From positions 310,001 to 374,000 of the forward strand of contig NZ_LAQQ01000002.1 in assembly GCF_000971985.1 (NCBI RefSeq): a DNA stretch of 64,000 nucleotides, read 5' to 3'. Positions 56,153 through 63,435 of this stretch are shown here, piece after piece (position 1 is the first letter of the stretch; each line of letters begins with the position of its first letter). The notes beneath the pieces were generated by a model. The model saw nothing but the letters and a program-made list of their open reading frames with translations, did not search any database and was not told the origin of the DNA. Origin of the DNA: Paenibacillus dauci (lineage in GTDB: Bacteria > Bacillota > Bacilli > Paenibacillales > Paenibacillaceae). Position numbers and translations under genes: made by a program.

Positions 56153-56212
56153 ACCTAACATAATATTCACACTGCGGGCATTCACTGGGTCGTGAATACA
56201 TGAACATTATAA
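56153..56212 (+). repeat. attC-like site 6 (60 bp, centre deleted)
   Basis: R'' ACCTAAC, L'' ATTCACA, L' CGTGAAT, right heptamer ATTATAA (G of GTT changed to A). Two of the three central hairpins are missing, so it is probably inactive. Confidence 0.75.
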
Positions 56213-56257
56213 GAAATCAGCGCGAACCACAGTGAAATATAGAAATGAGGAAAATCC

Positions 56258-56896
56258 GTGAAGTCAAAGTTGATATTAATAGAGGTGATGCCAGGTTCAG
56301 GCAAGTCAACGACTGGACAATTAATAAATTCAGAACTGACCAAAATAAATATTCCGAATCGATTTTACCATGAATTAGAAGACAATCATCCATTGCGAAT
56401 ATACGAAAAATTATTTACTTCTTTAACTATTCAAGAGGAAGCAGATTGGTTTTCTATGAAAGTGCAAGAACTATTTACTGATTTTGTAAATAAAACAATG
56501 GATAGAAAAGAAGTTGTGATCATAGAAAGTTACATTTTTCAAAATACGCTTGATTTTGCATTTAATATGGGAATGAACGAGCATCAAGTATTGGATTTGA
56601 CCAAGAATCTACAATCTATCTTAAGCCACCTTGATCCTGTTCTAATTTATTATTATCAAAATCATGTAGAACAGCATTGGAGATGGATGTGTAATATTCG
56701 CGGACCCGAATTCACTCAAGATCGATGCGGACTTTATACAGATGATGATTTTATTGAAGCAGGGAGCCTCTGGACCAGAAATCAAGATTTCATATTCAAT
56801 GTCGTTCAGGAATGGGATATTCCAAAATTGATAATAAAAAATGAAGATTATAATTGGAAAGAATATAAAGAAAGGATAAACGATTTTTTAATGTAA
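56258..56896 (+). CDS. P-loop kinase-like protein (cassette 7)
   Basis: 212 residues, start GTG 56258 with ATGAGGA upstream. N-terminal Walker A MPGSGKSTTGQLINSEL. A Walker-B-like VVIIESYIFQNTLDFA is near residue 90 and RWMCNIRGPEF near 150. Resembles small nucleoside/adenylate-kinase-type or zeta-toxin-like P-loop phosphotransferases; substrate unknown. Confidence 0.75.
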   Translation: MKSKLILIEVMPGSGKSTTGQLINSELTKINIPNRFYHELEDNHPLRIYEKLFTSLTIQEEADWFSMKVQELFTDFVNKTMDRKEVVIIESYIFQNTLDFAFNMGMNEHQVLDLTKNLQSILSHLDPVLIYYYQNHVEQHWRWMCNIRGPEFTQDRCGLYTDDDFIEAGSLWTRNQDFIFNVVQEWDIPKLIIKNEDYNWKEYKERINDFLM

Positions 56897-56905
56897 ATCG
56901 AAGAA

Positions 56906-57001
56906 GCTAATATCATGTTCACTCTGCGGTATACGCCTTTGATCCGGCGCATTCGTCAGATACCCAGCATACGTCAGATCGTGAAGATAGGGACCTTAAT
57001 A
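56906..57001 (+). repeat. attC-like site 7 (degenerate, about 96 bp)
   Basis: Length and core hairpins (GCGGTATACGC, CCGGCGCATTCGTC region, CAGCATACGTC) are kept, but both heptamers are mutated (GCTAATA left, CTTAATA right). Confidence 0.6.
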
Positions 57002-57069
57002 GAAAGGTCAGCAATCCATTAACTTAAAGACAAAATAAGTAAAAACACAGAACAGAGTGAGGTGAATCC

Positions 57070-57480
57070 ATGAGAATGATGATTTTGATTAGGTTCATTA
57101 TAGCGGTTTGTCTAATGTCTATTACAGCATGTCAATCAAATACTTCAATAGACCAAAGTAAAAGCAAAACTGAAGAAATAAGAATTGAAAATAGTATTAA
57201 TAAAAACCTAGATCTGATTATTGCGAACAAAAACACTCGACTTTCAAGTAATCCTACTGACTATATAAATGCAAATAAAAAACATTACGAAGAAATCACA
57301 AATACTGGAGATCAAGGATTTAAATTTTTATATGGAGAGCTTAAACAAAGTTCTAATGATGGACTTAAAGAATGGATAATGGCCAAAGCATGTGAAGATA
57401 TTTTAAAAGAGAAGAAGCCAAGCATTCAATGGACAAGCGGTAAGGATTGGCTACAACAATATGAAAAAATAAAAACTTGA
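57070..57480 (+). CDS. small lipoprotein of unknown function (cassette 8)
   Basis: 136 residues. Hydrophobic N terminus and lipobox SITACQ (Cys at about residue 21), then a charged helical protein of about 110 residues (EEITNTGDQGFKFLYGEL, GLKEWIMAKACEDIL). It will be attached to the outer face of the membrane. GAGGTG precedes the ATG. Family not recognised. Confidence 0.75.
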   Translation: MRMMILIRFIIAVCLMSITACQSNTSIDQSKSKTEEIRIENSINKNLDLIIANKNTRLSSNPTDYINANKKHYEEITNTGDQGFKFLYGELKQSSNDGLKEWIMAKACEDILKEKKPSIQWTSGKDWLQQYEKIKT

Positions 57481-57513
57481 TTTATTTAACAATTCAAAGA
57501 AGGCTGATCCATC

Positions 57514-57581
57514 TGATAACATAAGATTCACGCTACAAACATTCAGTATACGCTGAGTTTGGGAACACGGGAACGTTATGT
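57514..57581 (+). repeat. attC-like site 8 (68 bp, shortened)
   Basis: Left TGATAAC, L'' ATTCACG (written AGATTCACG), single central hairpin CAGTATACGCTG, right heptamer GTTATGT (57575-57581). L' is mutated. Confidence 0.65.
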
Positions 57582-57619
57582 AAAAGACTCTAAGAATAGA
57601 GAAAGAAGGTACAGTGTTA

Positions 57620-58459
57620 ATGGCTAACGACATCCTATTACGTAAATTTCAAAACATACAAATAACTGAATTGACAGGAGGATATACCAATCAAACCCTT
57701 CTCCTCGAAGGGTCAACTCCCTTGGTAGTAGCAAAAATCTTTGATAAAAATAATGATGACGCCAAGATTGAAGCACATATCTTAGCTTTATTAAATGATT
57801 CAGGTGTGACTCCAAAAATGTATGATCATTTTGAAGACGATTCTTCATCGTACATCATTATGGATTACATACATGGGATCAACGGACAACGGTTTTTAGA
57901 TCAAGGTAATATGGATAAGGCGAAAGCAATTTACAAGCTTCTAGGAGAACATTTATCTAGAGAAATACATACAATAAAACAGAAAAAGAGTCACTTGGAA
58001 TTACCCATGATAAAGCTTGCACACGAAAGATTCGATGAACTCTATTTTATACCCAGTGATGTGAAGGATCGGGTAAAAGAAATTCTAGATACTCCTATTG
58101 AGAAAGAGAATACTTTAATTCATGGTGATTTTGGTCCTCATAATACGATTGTATCTGACGATTCAATGGTTGTTATTGATTGGGAATGGGGAGGATGGGG
58201 ACATCCTCTGCAAGACATCGCCTGGGTGTTATGGTTTGTTCATTTTCATTACCCGGAAGCAAGTAACGAGTTATCTGAGATTTTCTTGAATACGTACCGT
58301 GAACATTCAACCATACAAATAACAGAGGAAGGGATAAAAGCATTTGCGCTTTCTAGAGTCATTCATATTTTGAATCGGATTAAGAATGCCAATACAAACG
58401 TCAAAGAGGAGTGGCTTAGAAGATTGGAATGGACATTGAAAAGAAATTTTGTGGGTTGA
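57620..58459 (+). CDS. APH/choline-kinase-fold phosphotransferase (cassette 9)
   Basis: 279 residues from ATG 57620; GTG 57614 is possible. Aminoglycoside-phosphotransferase fold: LTGGYTNQTLLLEG, SYIIMDYIHGINGQRF, catalytic loop IHGDFGPHNTIV (Asp base) and metal-binding VVIDWEWGGWGHPLQDIAW. Substrates of this family range from antibiotics to small metabolites and cannot be read here. A resistance role would fit an integron-type cassette but is unproven. Confidence 0.85.
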   Translation: MANDILLRKFQNIQITELTGGYTNQTLLLEGSTPLVVAKIFDKNNDDAKIEAHILALLNDSGVTPKMYDHFEDDSSSYIIMDYIHGINGQRFLDQGNMDKAKAIYKLLGEHLSREIHTIKQKKSHLELPMIKLAHERFDELYFIPSDVKDRVKEILDTPIEKENTLIHGDFGPHNTIVSDDSMVVIDWEWGGWGHPLQDIAWVLWFVHFHYPEASNELSEIFLNTYREHSTIQITEEGIKAFALSRVIHILNRIKNANTNVKEEWLRRLEWTLKRNFVG

Positions 58460-58479
58460 GTCACAGAAAATAGTTCTCC

Positions 58480-58575
58480 ACGTAACATAATATTCACGCT
58501 GCGGACCTACGCCCTAGGTCGGGCATTCTCAACACAACTGACATTTGTCAGGTCGTAAATACAGGAGTGTTAGGT
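58480..58575 (+). repeat. attC-like site 9 (96 bp)
   Basis: R'' ACGTAAC differs at one base from the mirror of its opening GTTATGT. L'' ATTCACG, L' CGTAAAT, R' GTTAGGT (58569-58575). Third hairpin CTGAC-ATTT-GTCAG is perfect; the second is decayed. Confidence 0.8.
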
Positions 58576-58606
58576 GAAACCCCTGCAAAGCATGTAAAGG
58601 AGATAT

Positions 58607-59053
58607 ATGAGAACTTTAAATTACTTAGAAACTAAACTTTCAAGTCGATATGATGAGTGTGATCCAGATCAAGATGGAAATAAAAATACCCAATTTGCAG
58701 ATTTCATTATTGATGGTAGATCGTTATATCAAATGCTCAGAAAGCATGATAGGGTTCCTTCTCTAGGATGGGGAGGTCAAGAACATCAAAAAAATATGAT
58801 TGATTACTTCCTATTAAAGAAACAACATGATTATTTGTATGAACGATATCCCGTGTTGGTTTGCCCATGGTGCGGAGACGAAGAGTGTGGATTCATCTCT
58901 GTTTACATTGAGAGGGAAGACGATTGGATTATATGGCATGATTTTAAGGTAGAACCTAGCAATCAAAGTATTGATATAGGCCCTTTTTATTTCAAGTGGG
59001 ATAACTATGAGAAAGCGATTAATAGTACTTTTGGAATAGCGGGGAGCCAATAA
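58607..59053 (+). CDS. unknown cassette protein with CPWC motif (cassette 10)
   Basis: 148 residues with AAAGGAGAT before the ATG. Contains VLVCPWCGDEECGFISVYIER, a likely zinc-binding knuckle, and the pattern FADFIIDGRSLYQML seen in uncharacterised cytoplasmic proteins of many bacteria. No catalytic motif. The closing heptamer ACCTAAC exactly mirrors the opening GTTAGGT. Confidence 0.72.
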   Translation: MRTLNYLETKLSSRYDECDPDQDGNKNTQFADFIIDGRSLYQMLRKHDRVPSLGWGGQEHQKNMIDYFLLKKQHDYLYERYPVLVCPWCGDEECGFISVYIEREDDWIIWHDFKVEPSNQSIDIGPFYFKWDNYEKAINSTFGIAGSQ

Positions 59054-59087
59054 TATTTTAGAGTATTTCATAAAAGACAGGGACATC

Positions 59088-59103
59088 ACCTAACATAATA
59101 TAG
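59088..59103 (+). repeat. attC-like site 10 (left end only)
   Basis: ACCTAAC followed by ATAATAT, after which the similarity stops. The rest of the site is deleted, fusing cassettes 10 and 11. Confidence 0.65.
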
Positions 59104-59151
59104 TATAAGTACCATAGAAAATACATTTCACCTAAATAGGAGGTTGTGTAA

Positions 59152-59640
59152 ATGGCATTTCCAACACACATTGTATCGGCTGGGGGAATTGTTGAAGATG
59201 AGAATGGAAACATTCTGTTAGTAAAGGCTCATGACGATGGTTGGGTTTATCCGGGCGGTATAACTGAAGTTGGTGAAAACTTGATAGACGGCGTAATTCG
59301 TGAAATTAAAGAGGAAAGTGGAATAGATGCTACAGTTAGCCATTTAATTAGTATCGTGTCGAATACAGCGATTCATAAGTGGTATGACGGTGTGACTGAT
59401 GTTCCAACGAAAGTAATGTTTGATTTCGCATGCAAATTTTTAGGTGGTGAGTTATCTACCTCTGAAGAAACAAGTGATTGTAGGTGGGTTCCAAAAGAAA
59501 AGGTACTAGATATGATTACTCTGCCTGCTATCCGTATGCGTTATGAAGCCTATTTGAACTTTAACGGGTCTGTAAATTATATCGAATACGTTACTGCGAC
59601 AACGTCAGAATGTAACATCAAACTGGAGAGACCTGTTTAG
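59152..59640 (+). CDS. Nudix hydrolase (cassette 11)
   Basis: 162 residues. The Nudix box GGITEVGENLIDGVIREIKEESGI (spread over residues 41-64) has all catalytic Glu residues. Upstream GGIVEDENGNILLVKAHDDGW is the usual first strand pair. It cleaves a nucleoside-diphosphate-linked substrate, identity unknown. AGGAGG precedes the ATG. Confidence 0.92.
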   Translation: MAFPTHIVSAGGIVEDENGNILLVKAHDDGWVYPGGITEVGENLIDGVIREIKEESGIDATVSHLISIVSNTAIHKWYDGVTDVPTKVMFDFACKFLGGELSTSEETSDCRWVPKEKVLDMITLPAIRMRYEAYLNFNGSVNYIEYVTATTSECNIKLERPV

Positions 59641-59704
59641 TTGTATGAGATGTAAGTTGCATGAGACGTAAATAGGTATGGATCTCGAAGAAAGCGCTGA
59701 CATC

Positions 59705-59800
59705 TTGTAATATAATATTTATGCTGCGGACATCTGTCCTTGGTCCGGCATACATTGGACACTCGAGATGCGTCGAGTCGTGAATACCGTAACGTTAGAT
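59705..59800 (+). repeat. attC-like site 11 (96 bp)
   Basis: Left heptamer TTGTAAT (mutated), L'' ATTTATG, L' CGTGAAT (paired through two wobbles), R' GTTAGAT (59794-59800). Hairpins GGAC-ATCT-GTCC, GTCC/GGAC and CTCGA/TCGAG are retained. Confidence 0.78.
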
Positions 59801-59830
59801 AAAACCACTCGAAAACAAAGGAATAATCAT

Positions 59831-60412
59831 ATGATAAAAATCAATAAAAATGAATGGTCAGAACCTCTTAAAATTATATTAGGAGCATCTTCACAAGCCT
59901 ATCCAAGCTGGATTCAAACCCAAGAAGAAGAGTTGAATTTACTAGATCGATCTGATTGGGAAGAAAGCTTTAATTCGAGAAAGATTAGAGCCATTCTTGC
60001 AGAACATGTATGGGAGCATTTGTCTTATGAAGAAGGTATGAAAGCAGCAAGGATTTGTTATGATTTTCTCGAACCAGAAGGATATATTCGGTGTGCAGTT
60101 CCAGATGCTTTTTTTAGGAATAAAGAATACCAGGATATAGTTCAGATCGGTGGACCTGGTCCGAAAGAGCACCCGGCTGCAAGTCATAAAATCGTACATA
60201 ATTATAAGACAATTACAAGCATGTTTGAAGAAGCAGGATTTAAGATTAGATTACTGGAATACTGTGACGAACATGGAGAGTTTCATTATAAGGACTGGAA
60301 TCCTGAAGATGGTTTTATTTATAGATCCCTTCGATTTGATCACCGAAATAAAAATGATGAATTAGGATTCGTATCACTGATAGTAGATGCAGTCAAAGAA
60401 ATGTCGGAGTGA
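59831..60412 (+). CDS. methyltransferase-like protein (cassette 12)
   Basis: 193 residues from ATG 59831 (AAAGGAA upstream). Resembles predicted SAM methyltransferases of the COG4627 type: IILGASSQAYPSWIQTQ in the place of motif I, ILAEHVWEHLSYEEGMKAARICYDFLEPEGYIRCAVPD, and a C-terminal MFEEAGFKIRLLEY. The glycine-rich SAM loop is weak, so activity is uncertain. Confidence 0.78.
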   Translation: MIKINKNEWSEPLKIILGASSQAYPSWIQTQEEELNLLDRSDWEESFNSRKIRAILAEHVWEHLSYEEGMKAARICYDFLEPEGYIRCAVPDAFFRNKEYQDIVQIGGPGPKEHPAASHKIVHNYKTITSMFEEAGFKIRLLEYCDEHGEFHYKDWNPEDGFIYRSLRFDHRNKNDELGFVSLIVDAVKEMSE

Positions 60413-60433
60413 TTCGAAGAAGAAAAGGGAATC

Positions 60434-60529
60434 ACATAACAAAATATTTATGCTAAAGACATTCGTCCTTGATCTGAAAGTCACCGGATACCCGATATGC
60501 GTCGAGTCATAAATATAGCAACTTTAGCT
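60434..60529 (+). repeat. attC-like site 12 (96 bp, compensated L stem)
   Basis: Left ACATAAC, L'' ATTTATG and L' CATAAAT (both changed together and still perfectly complementary), right heptamer TTTAGCT (G lost). First hairpin AAGAC-ATTC-GTCCTT. Confidence 0.75.
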
Positions 60530-60576
60530 GAAATACTTGCAAAGAATCGAGAAAACTATTATATGGAGGTTTACCA

Positions 60577-61092
60577 ATGAAGAAAAGTGACTATGATTAT
60601 CTAGTCTCAGCTTTGAGTGAAGCTGAAAAAGCCTATAACGAGGGAACTTATCCTATTGGAGCTATTATAGTTGATGAAGAAGGAATGATAGTTAGTACAG
60701 GTAGAAACCGTGTGTTTTCTGAGTGTGATTGTACTGCACACGCCGAAGTAGATGCAATTAGAAATGCTGGATCTAAATTATTGGATATAGCCAATAAAAG
60801 ATTTTTAAAGAATGATTATACAATATATACAACTTGTGAGCCTTGTCCTATGTGTACATGTACTATTTTAATGTCAGGTATAAAAAAGATTGTATGGGCT
60901 GCTGATGATGATGAATATGGTGGTATAAGGAAATTTAAAGAGGGCCCACATTTTATTGATCTTTTTGATAGATTGTCATATATTGCATCTCCTTATCTTG
61001 AATTAGAGAACAAACAAAGGGAATTACTGGCTAATTGGAATATTGGAAGAGGAATCTTAAACACTGAGTGGGAAACAGCAAAAATTAAATAA
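60577..61092 (+). CDS. nucleoside/cytidine deaminase-family protein (cassette 13)
   Basis: 171 residues. Zinc deaminase signature CTAHAEVDAI and TTCEPCPMCTCTILMSGI. Resembles guanine/cytosine-type deaminases and TadA-like enzymes. The host TadA is presumably elsewhere, so a metabolic or nucleotide-analogue substrate is likely. GGAGGT precedes the ATG. Confidence 0.9.
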   Translation: MKKSDYDYLVSALSEAEKAYNEGTYPIGAIIVDEEGMIVSTGRNRVFSECDCTAHAEVDAIRNAGSKLLDIANKRFLKNDYTIYTTCEPCPMCTCTILMSGIKKIVWAADDDEYGGIRKFKEGPHFIDLFDRLSYIASPYLELENKQRELLANWNIGRGILNTEWETAKIK

Positions 61093-61125
61093 TTTTGGTT
61101 GTATTTTATAGTAAGCAGGTACATT

Positions 61126-61280
61126 AGATAACAACGTATTCACGCGGTATATCTGACGGACTTTGGTCTGCAAAGGCATTTTTGGGGAAGTGGATTCAGC
61201 AGACAACCTCTACGAACCTAGCCTTAGTCGCGGCTAGGTTCGTAGAGGTTCCTGGGTTCGTTAATACAACAACGTTATCT
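61126..61280 (+). repeat. attC-like site 13 (155 bp, with extra 19-bp hairpin)
   Basis: R'' AGATAAC, L'' ATTCACG, L' CGTTAAT, R' GTTATCT (61274-61280). The centre is enlarged by a perfect 19-bp inverted repeat, 61205-61223 with 61232-61250, around an 8-base loop. Confidence 0.78.
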
Positions 61281-61317
61281 GAAAGAATCTAAATAGCAAA
61301 AAAATGGAGTGATTATA

Positions 61318-61854
61318 TTGAATCAAATCCCAAAAAGTTGGAATACAGATAGACTTAGCATTTCTGATTTAACCAAACAGGAAGTTCCAATCATTCAGGA
61401 TATCTATCAAACAAGTACATATATGAATGCATGGGACGGTCGTGAGTATGATCCGGATCATATCAGAAAATGCTTGATCAATGGAAATCTTCCACCAGAA
61501 GGTTTACTGGAGAACTATAGAATACAAACGATACGAATAACGGAAAATCAGCAACCCATTGGTCTAATTAGTCTATATCATGGATATCCAGTAGAACATT
61601 CCCTGTATCTTGAGTTTCTATATATCCATGGAGACATCCAAAAGCAAGGATTTGGACAAGAGATCATAAAGGAATTCTCCTCAGTTGTTGCTGAATTAGG
61701 GTATAAAGAAATTCGGATTAATGTCTCTACGAAGAACTGGCCAGCGTTAAGATATTGGATTAAATCCGGATTTAGTGAAGTGAATGGAATTTATGGCGAT
61801 TCGATTTACTCAGAATCTAGCTTTTCCAATTTGGAACTAATGATGACTTTATAA
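61318..61854 (+). CDS. GNAT acetyltransferase (cassette 14)
   Basis: 178 residues from TTG 61318, six bases after GGAGTG; GTG 61309 overlaps the ribosome binding site. GNAT fold: DRLSISDLTKQEVPIIQDIY, PIGLISLYHGYP, and the acetyl-CoA loop YIHGDIQKQGFGQEIIKEF, then NWPALRYWIKSGFSEV. The substrate is unknown. The closing AGATAAC exactly mirrors the opening GTTATCT. Confidence 0.88.
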   Translation: MNQIPKSWNTDRLSISDLTKQEVPIIQDIYQTSTYMNAWDGREYDPDHIRKCLINGNLPPEGLLENYRIQTIRITENQQPIGLISLYHGYPVEHSLYLEFLYIHGDIQKQGFGQEIIKEFSSVVAELGYKEIRINVSTKNWPALRYWIKSGFSEVNGIYGDSIYSESSFSNLELMMTL

Positions 61855-61879
61855 GTGTCTCACGAGGTCAGATTCCTTT

Positions 61880-61957
61880 AGATAACATTATATTCACGCT
61901 TCGGAGCCTGGCGGCGCTTGAAGTCAGTGGGACGTAGTAAATACGGAAACATTATAT
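61880..61957 (+). repeat. attC-like site 14 (78 bp, terminal)
   Basis: R'' AGATAAC, L'' ATTCACG, shortened centre, right heptamer ATTATAT with G changed to A. Marks the right end of the array. Confidence 0.7.
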
Positions 61958-62003
61958 GCAACCTTAAAGATAGCCAAAACATAAGTGGAAAAATAAGATG
62001 ATG

Positions 62004-62032
62004 AAGCGCCGATTTCCCAATCGGTGCTTTTT
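62004..62032 (+). terminator. terminator right of the cassette array
   Basis: AAGCGCCGATT pairs with AATCGGTGCTT (one wobble) around four bases, followed by TTT. Confidence 0.8.
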
Positions 62033-62214
62033 GTTTAGAGTGCAAGACATTAGAAAATCAAAACAATTGACGACCTGACTTTAAGATCAATCAGATGCAG
62101 TAAACAGCAAAATCCATTTTATTAAATGAACATAGGTGCAATACTTATTGAACAATTGTTAAAACGGATGTATACTCATTACTTACATCATTAAAGCGCT
62201 TCATTGGGGAAGAA

Positions 62215-63171
62215 ATGAAGCAGACGCTTAAAGGAGAAAAGATTACTTTGAAAGCACTATCCAAAGGGCAGACTGCCCTCTTTTTGACGTTTCTAATTTT
62301 GATGTGGGGTGTGAACTGGCCGCTGTCCAAATACGGTCTGCAGTACGCTCCACCTATCTTATTCTCGGGCATCCGGACGCTGATCGCTGGCGTGCTGCTG
62401 CTGTTTGTCGCACTGCCTAAGCTGCGTGAACTACGCTGGCGCCAGACCTGGCCGATCTATGTGATCTCGGCAGTGTTGAACATTATCCTGTTCTACGGTT
62501 GTCAGACGATCGGTATCGCCTATATGCCGGCCGGACTGTTCTCGGCGATTGTATTCTTGCAGCCGGTACTCGTCGGCATTATGTCCTGGCTGTGGCTGGG
62601 TGAGTCCATGAATCCGCTCAAAGCGATCGGTCTGGTACTTGGTTGTGCAGGTGTAGCCACGATCAGTGCAGGCGGATTTACCGGCAGTATCTCGGTACTG
62701 GGCATCGTGCTGGCACTGGCTTCGGCAGTAAGCTGGGGCGTTGGTACCGTCTATGTCAAAAAAGTCGGCGAGCGCGTTGATCCGATCTGGCTCGTTACGA
62801 TCCAGCTGTTGCTTGGCGGTGTCGTAATGACAGCGGTTGGCAGTGGTACCGAGAGCTGGGCAGATATTACGTGGAACGCGACTTTTATCGGGGTACTGCT
62901 GTTTATCTCGATCTTCGCGATTGCACTCAGCTGGCTTTGCTTTTTCCGCCTTGTTGGTTCGGGTGAAGCGAGTACGGTTGGTTCGTACACGTTCCTGATT
63001 CCGCTCGTATCGATCATATTGAGCGTAATGTTCATGGGTGAATCCGTGACGGTGAATCTGGTGATCGGACTGGTTCTGATTGTCGTGAGTATTCTGCTGG
63101 TTAATCGTACGCCAAAAGCCAAAGTTCCGGCGAATGAGGTACCAACAGCCCCATCCGGCAAAGCGGTCTGA
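62215..63171 (+). CDS. EamA/DMT-family transporter
   Basis: 318 residues with about ten hydrophobic helices in two EamA repeats: FLILMWGVNWPLSKYGLQYAPPI, then AVSWGVGTVYVKKVGERVDP. Drug/metabolite exporter superfamily; cargo unknown. ATG 62215 follows GGGGAAG. A TTG at 62248 with AAAGGAG 11 bases upstream is a credible alternative that removes 11 residues. Composition is host-like again, so the array ends before this gene. Confidence 0.9.
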   Translation: MKQTLKGEKITLKALSKGQTALFLTFLILMWGVNWPLSKYGLQYAPPILFSGIRTLIAGVLLLFVALPKLRELRWRQTWPIYVISAVLNIILFYGCQTIGIAYMPAGLFSAIVFLQPVLVGIMSWLWLGESMNPLKAIGLVLGCAGVATISAGGFTGSISVLGIVLALASAVSWGVGTVYVKKVGERVDPIWLVTIQLLLGGVVMTAVGSGTESWADITWNATFIGVLLFISIFAIALSWLCFFRLVGSGEASTVGSYTFLIPLVSIILSVMFMGESVTVNLVIGLVLIVVSILLVNRTPKAKVPANEVPTAPSGKAV

Positions 63172-63247
63172 TCCAGCAGATTAGGCGCATACTGGGGCAG
63201 CTGCTATACATGCAGTTGTCCAGCAAAGATAGCATTTTCTCAATTTC

Positions 63248-63292
63248 AAAGACCTCCAGATGATAGATTTTATCCGTCATCCGGGGGTCTTT
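63248..63292 (+). terminator. terminator after EamA gene
   Basis: AAAGACCTCC pairs with GGGGGTCTTT, with GATGA/TCATC inside, followed by TTTTT. Confidence 0.82.
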
Positions 63293-63299
63293 TTGCATG

Positions 63300-63435
63300 A
63301 TTACTTCCAGCAAGATAACTTTCTGTAAAATGAATTTCTATAGATACATTTTCTAAAACATCGCTTTTTATAGATGCATCTTCTGTAGCATCAATGTCTA
63401 TAGTATGACTTTGTATGGAGGAACAATCGTCCTTT
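63300..63435. repeat. short degenerate repeats downstream of hisS
   Basis: Loose repetition of TCTATAGATACATT, TTATAGATGCATCT and GTCTATAGTATGAC-type units about 22-25 bp apart, between the EamA terminator and the hisS stop codon. Function not evident. Confidence 0.45.

Larger units (their letters stand above)
50720..61957 (+). mobile_element. integron-type gene cassette array without integrase (CALIN)
   Basis: Fourteen one-gene units, all on the + strand and AT-rich relative to the flanks. Nearly all are separated by a conserved element with the layout of an integron attC site: heptamer ending AAC, L'' ATTCACG, a structured centre, L' CGTGAAT, heptamer beginning GTT. In units 2, 3, 4, 6, 10 and 14 the closing heptamer is the exact reverse complement of the opening one, as expected if each unit once existed as an excised circle. 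No tyrosine recombinase is present in the window, so mobilisation would need an integrase in trans. Sites 1-4 are intact and later ones increasingly decayed. Confidence 0.85.

Noticed and set aside
51650-61957. CRISPR array
   Set aside because: The repeats are about 96 bp with internal hairpins, and the spacers are 0.5-1 kb genes with ribosome binding sites. No cas genes are present.
51650-61957. Ordinary REP/BOX/bcr1-type intergenic repeats or tandem terminators
   Set aside because: Simple dispersed repeats would not produce matched opening and closing heptamers specific to each unit, strict gene-repeat alternation on one strand, or a left-to-right decay pattern. The sites also lack T runs.
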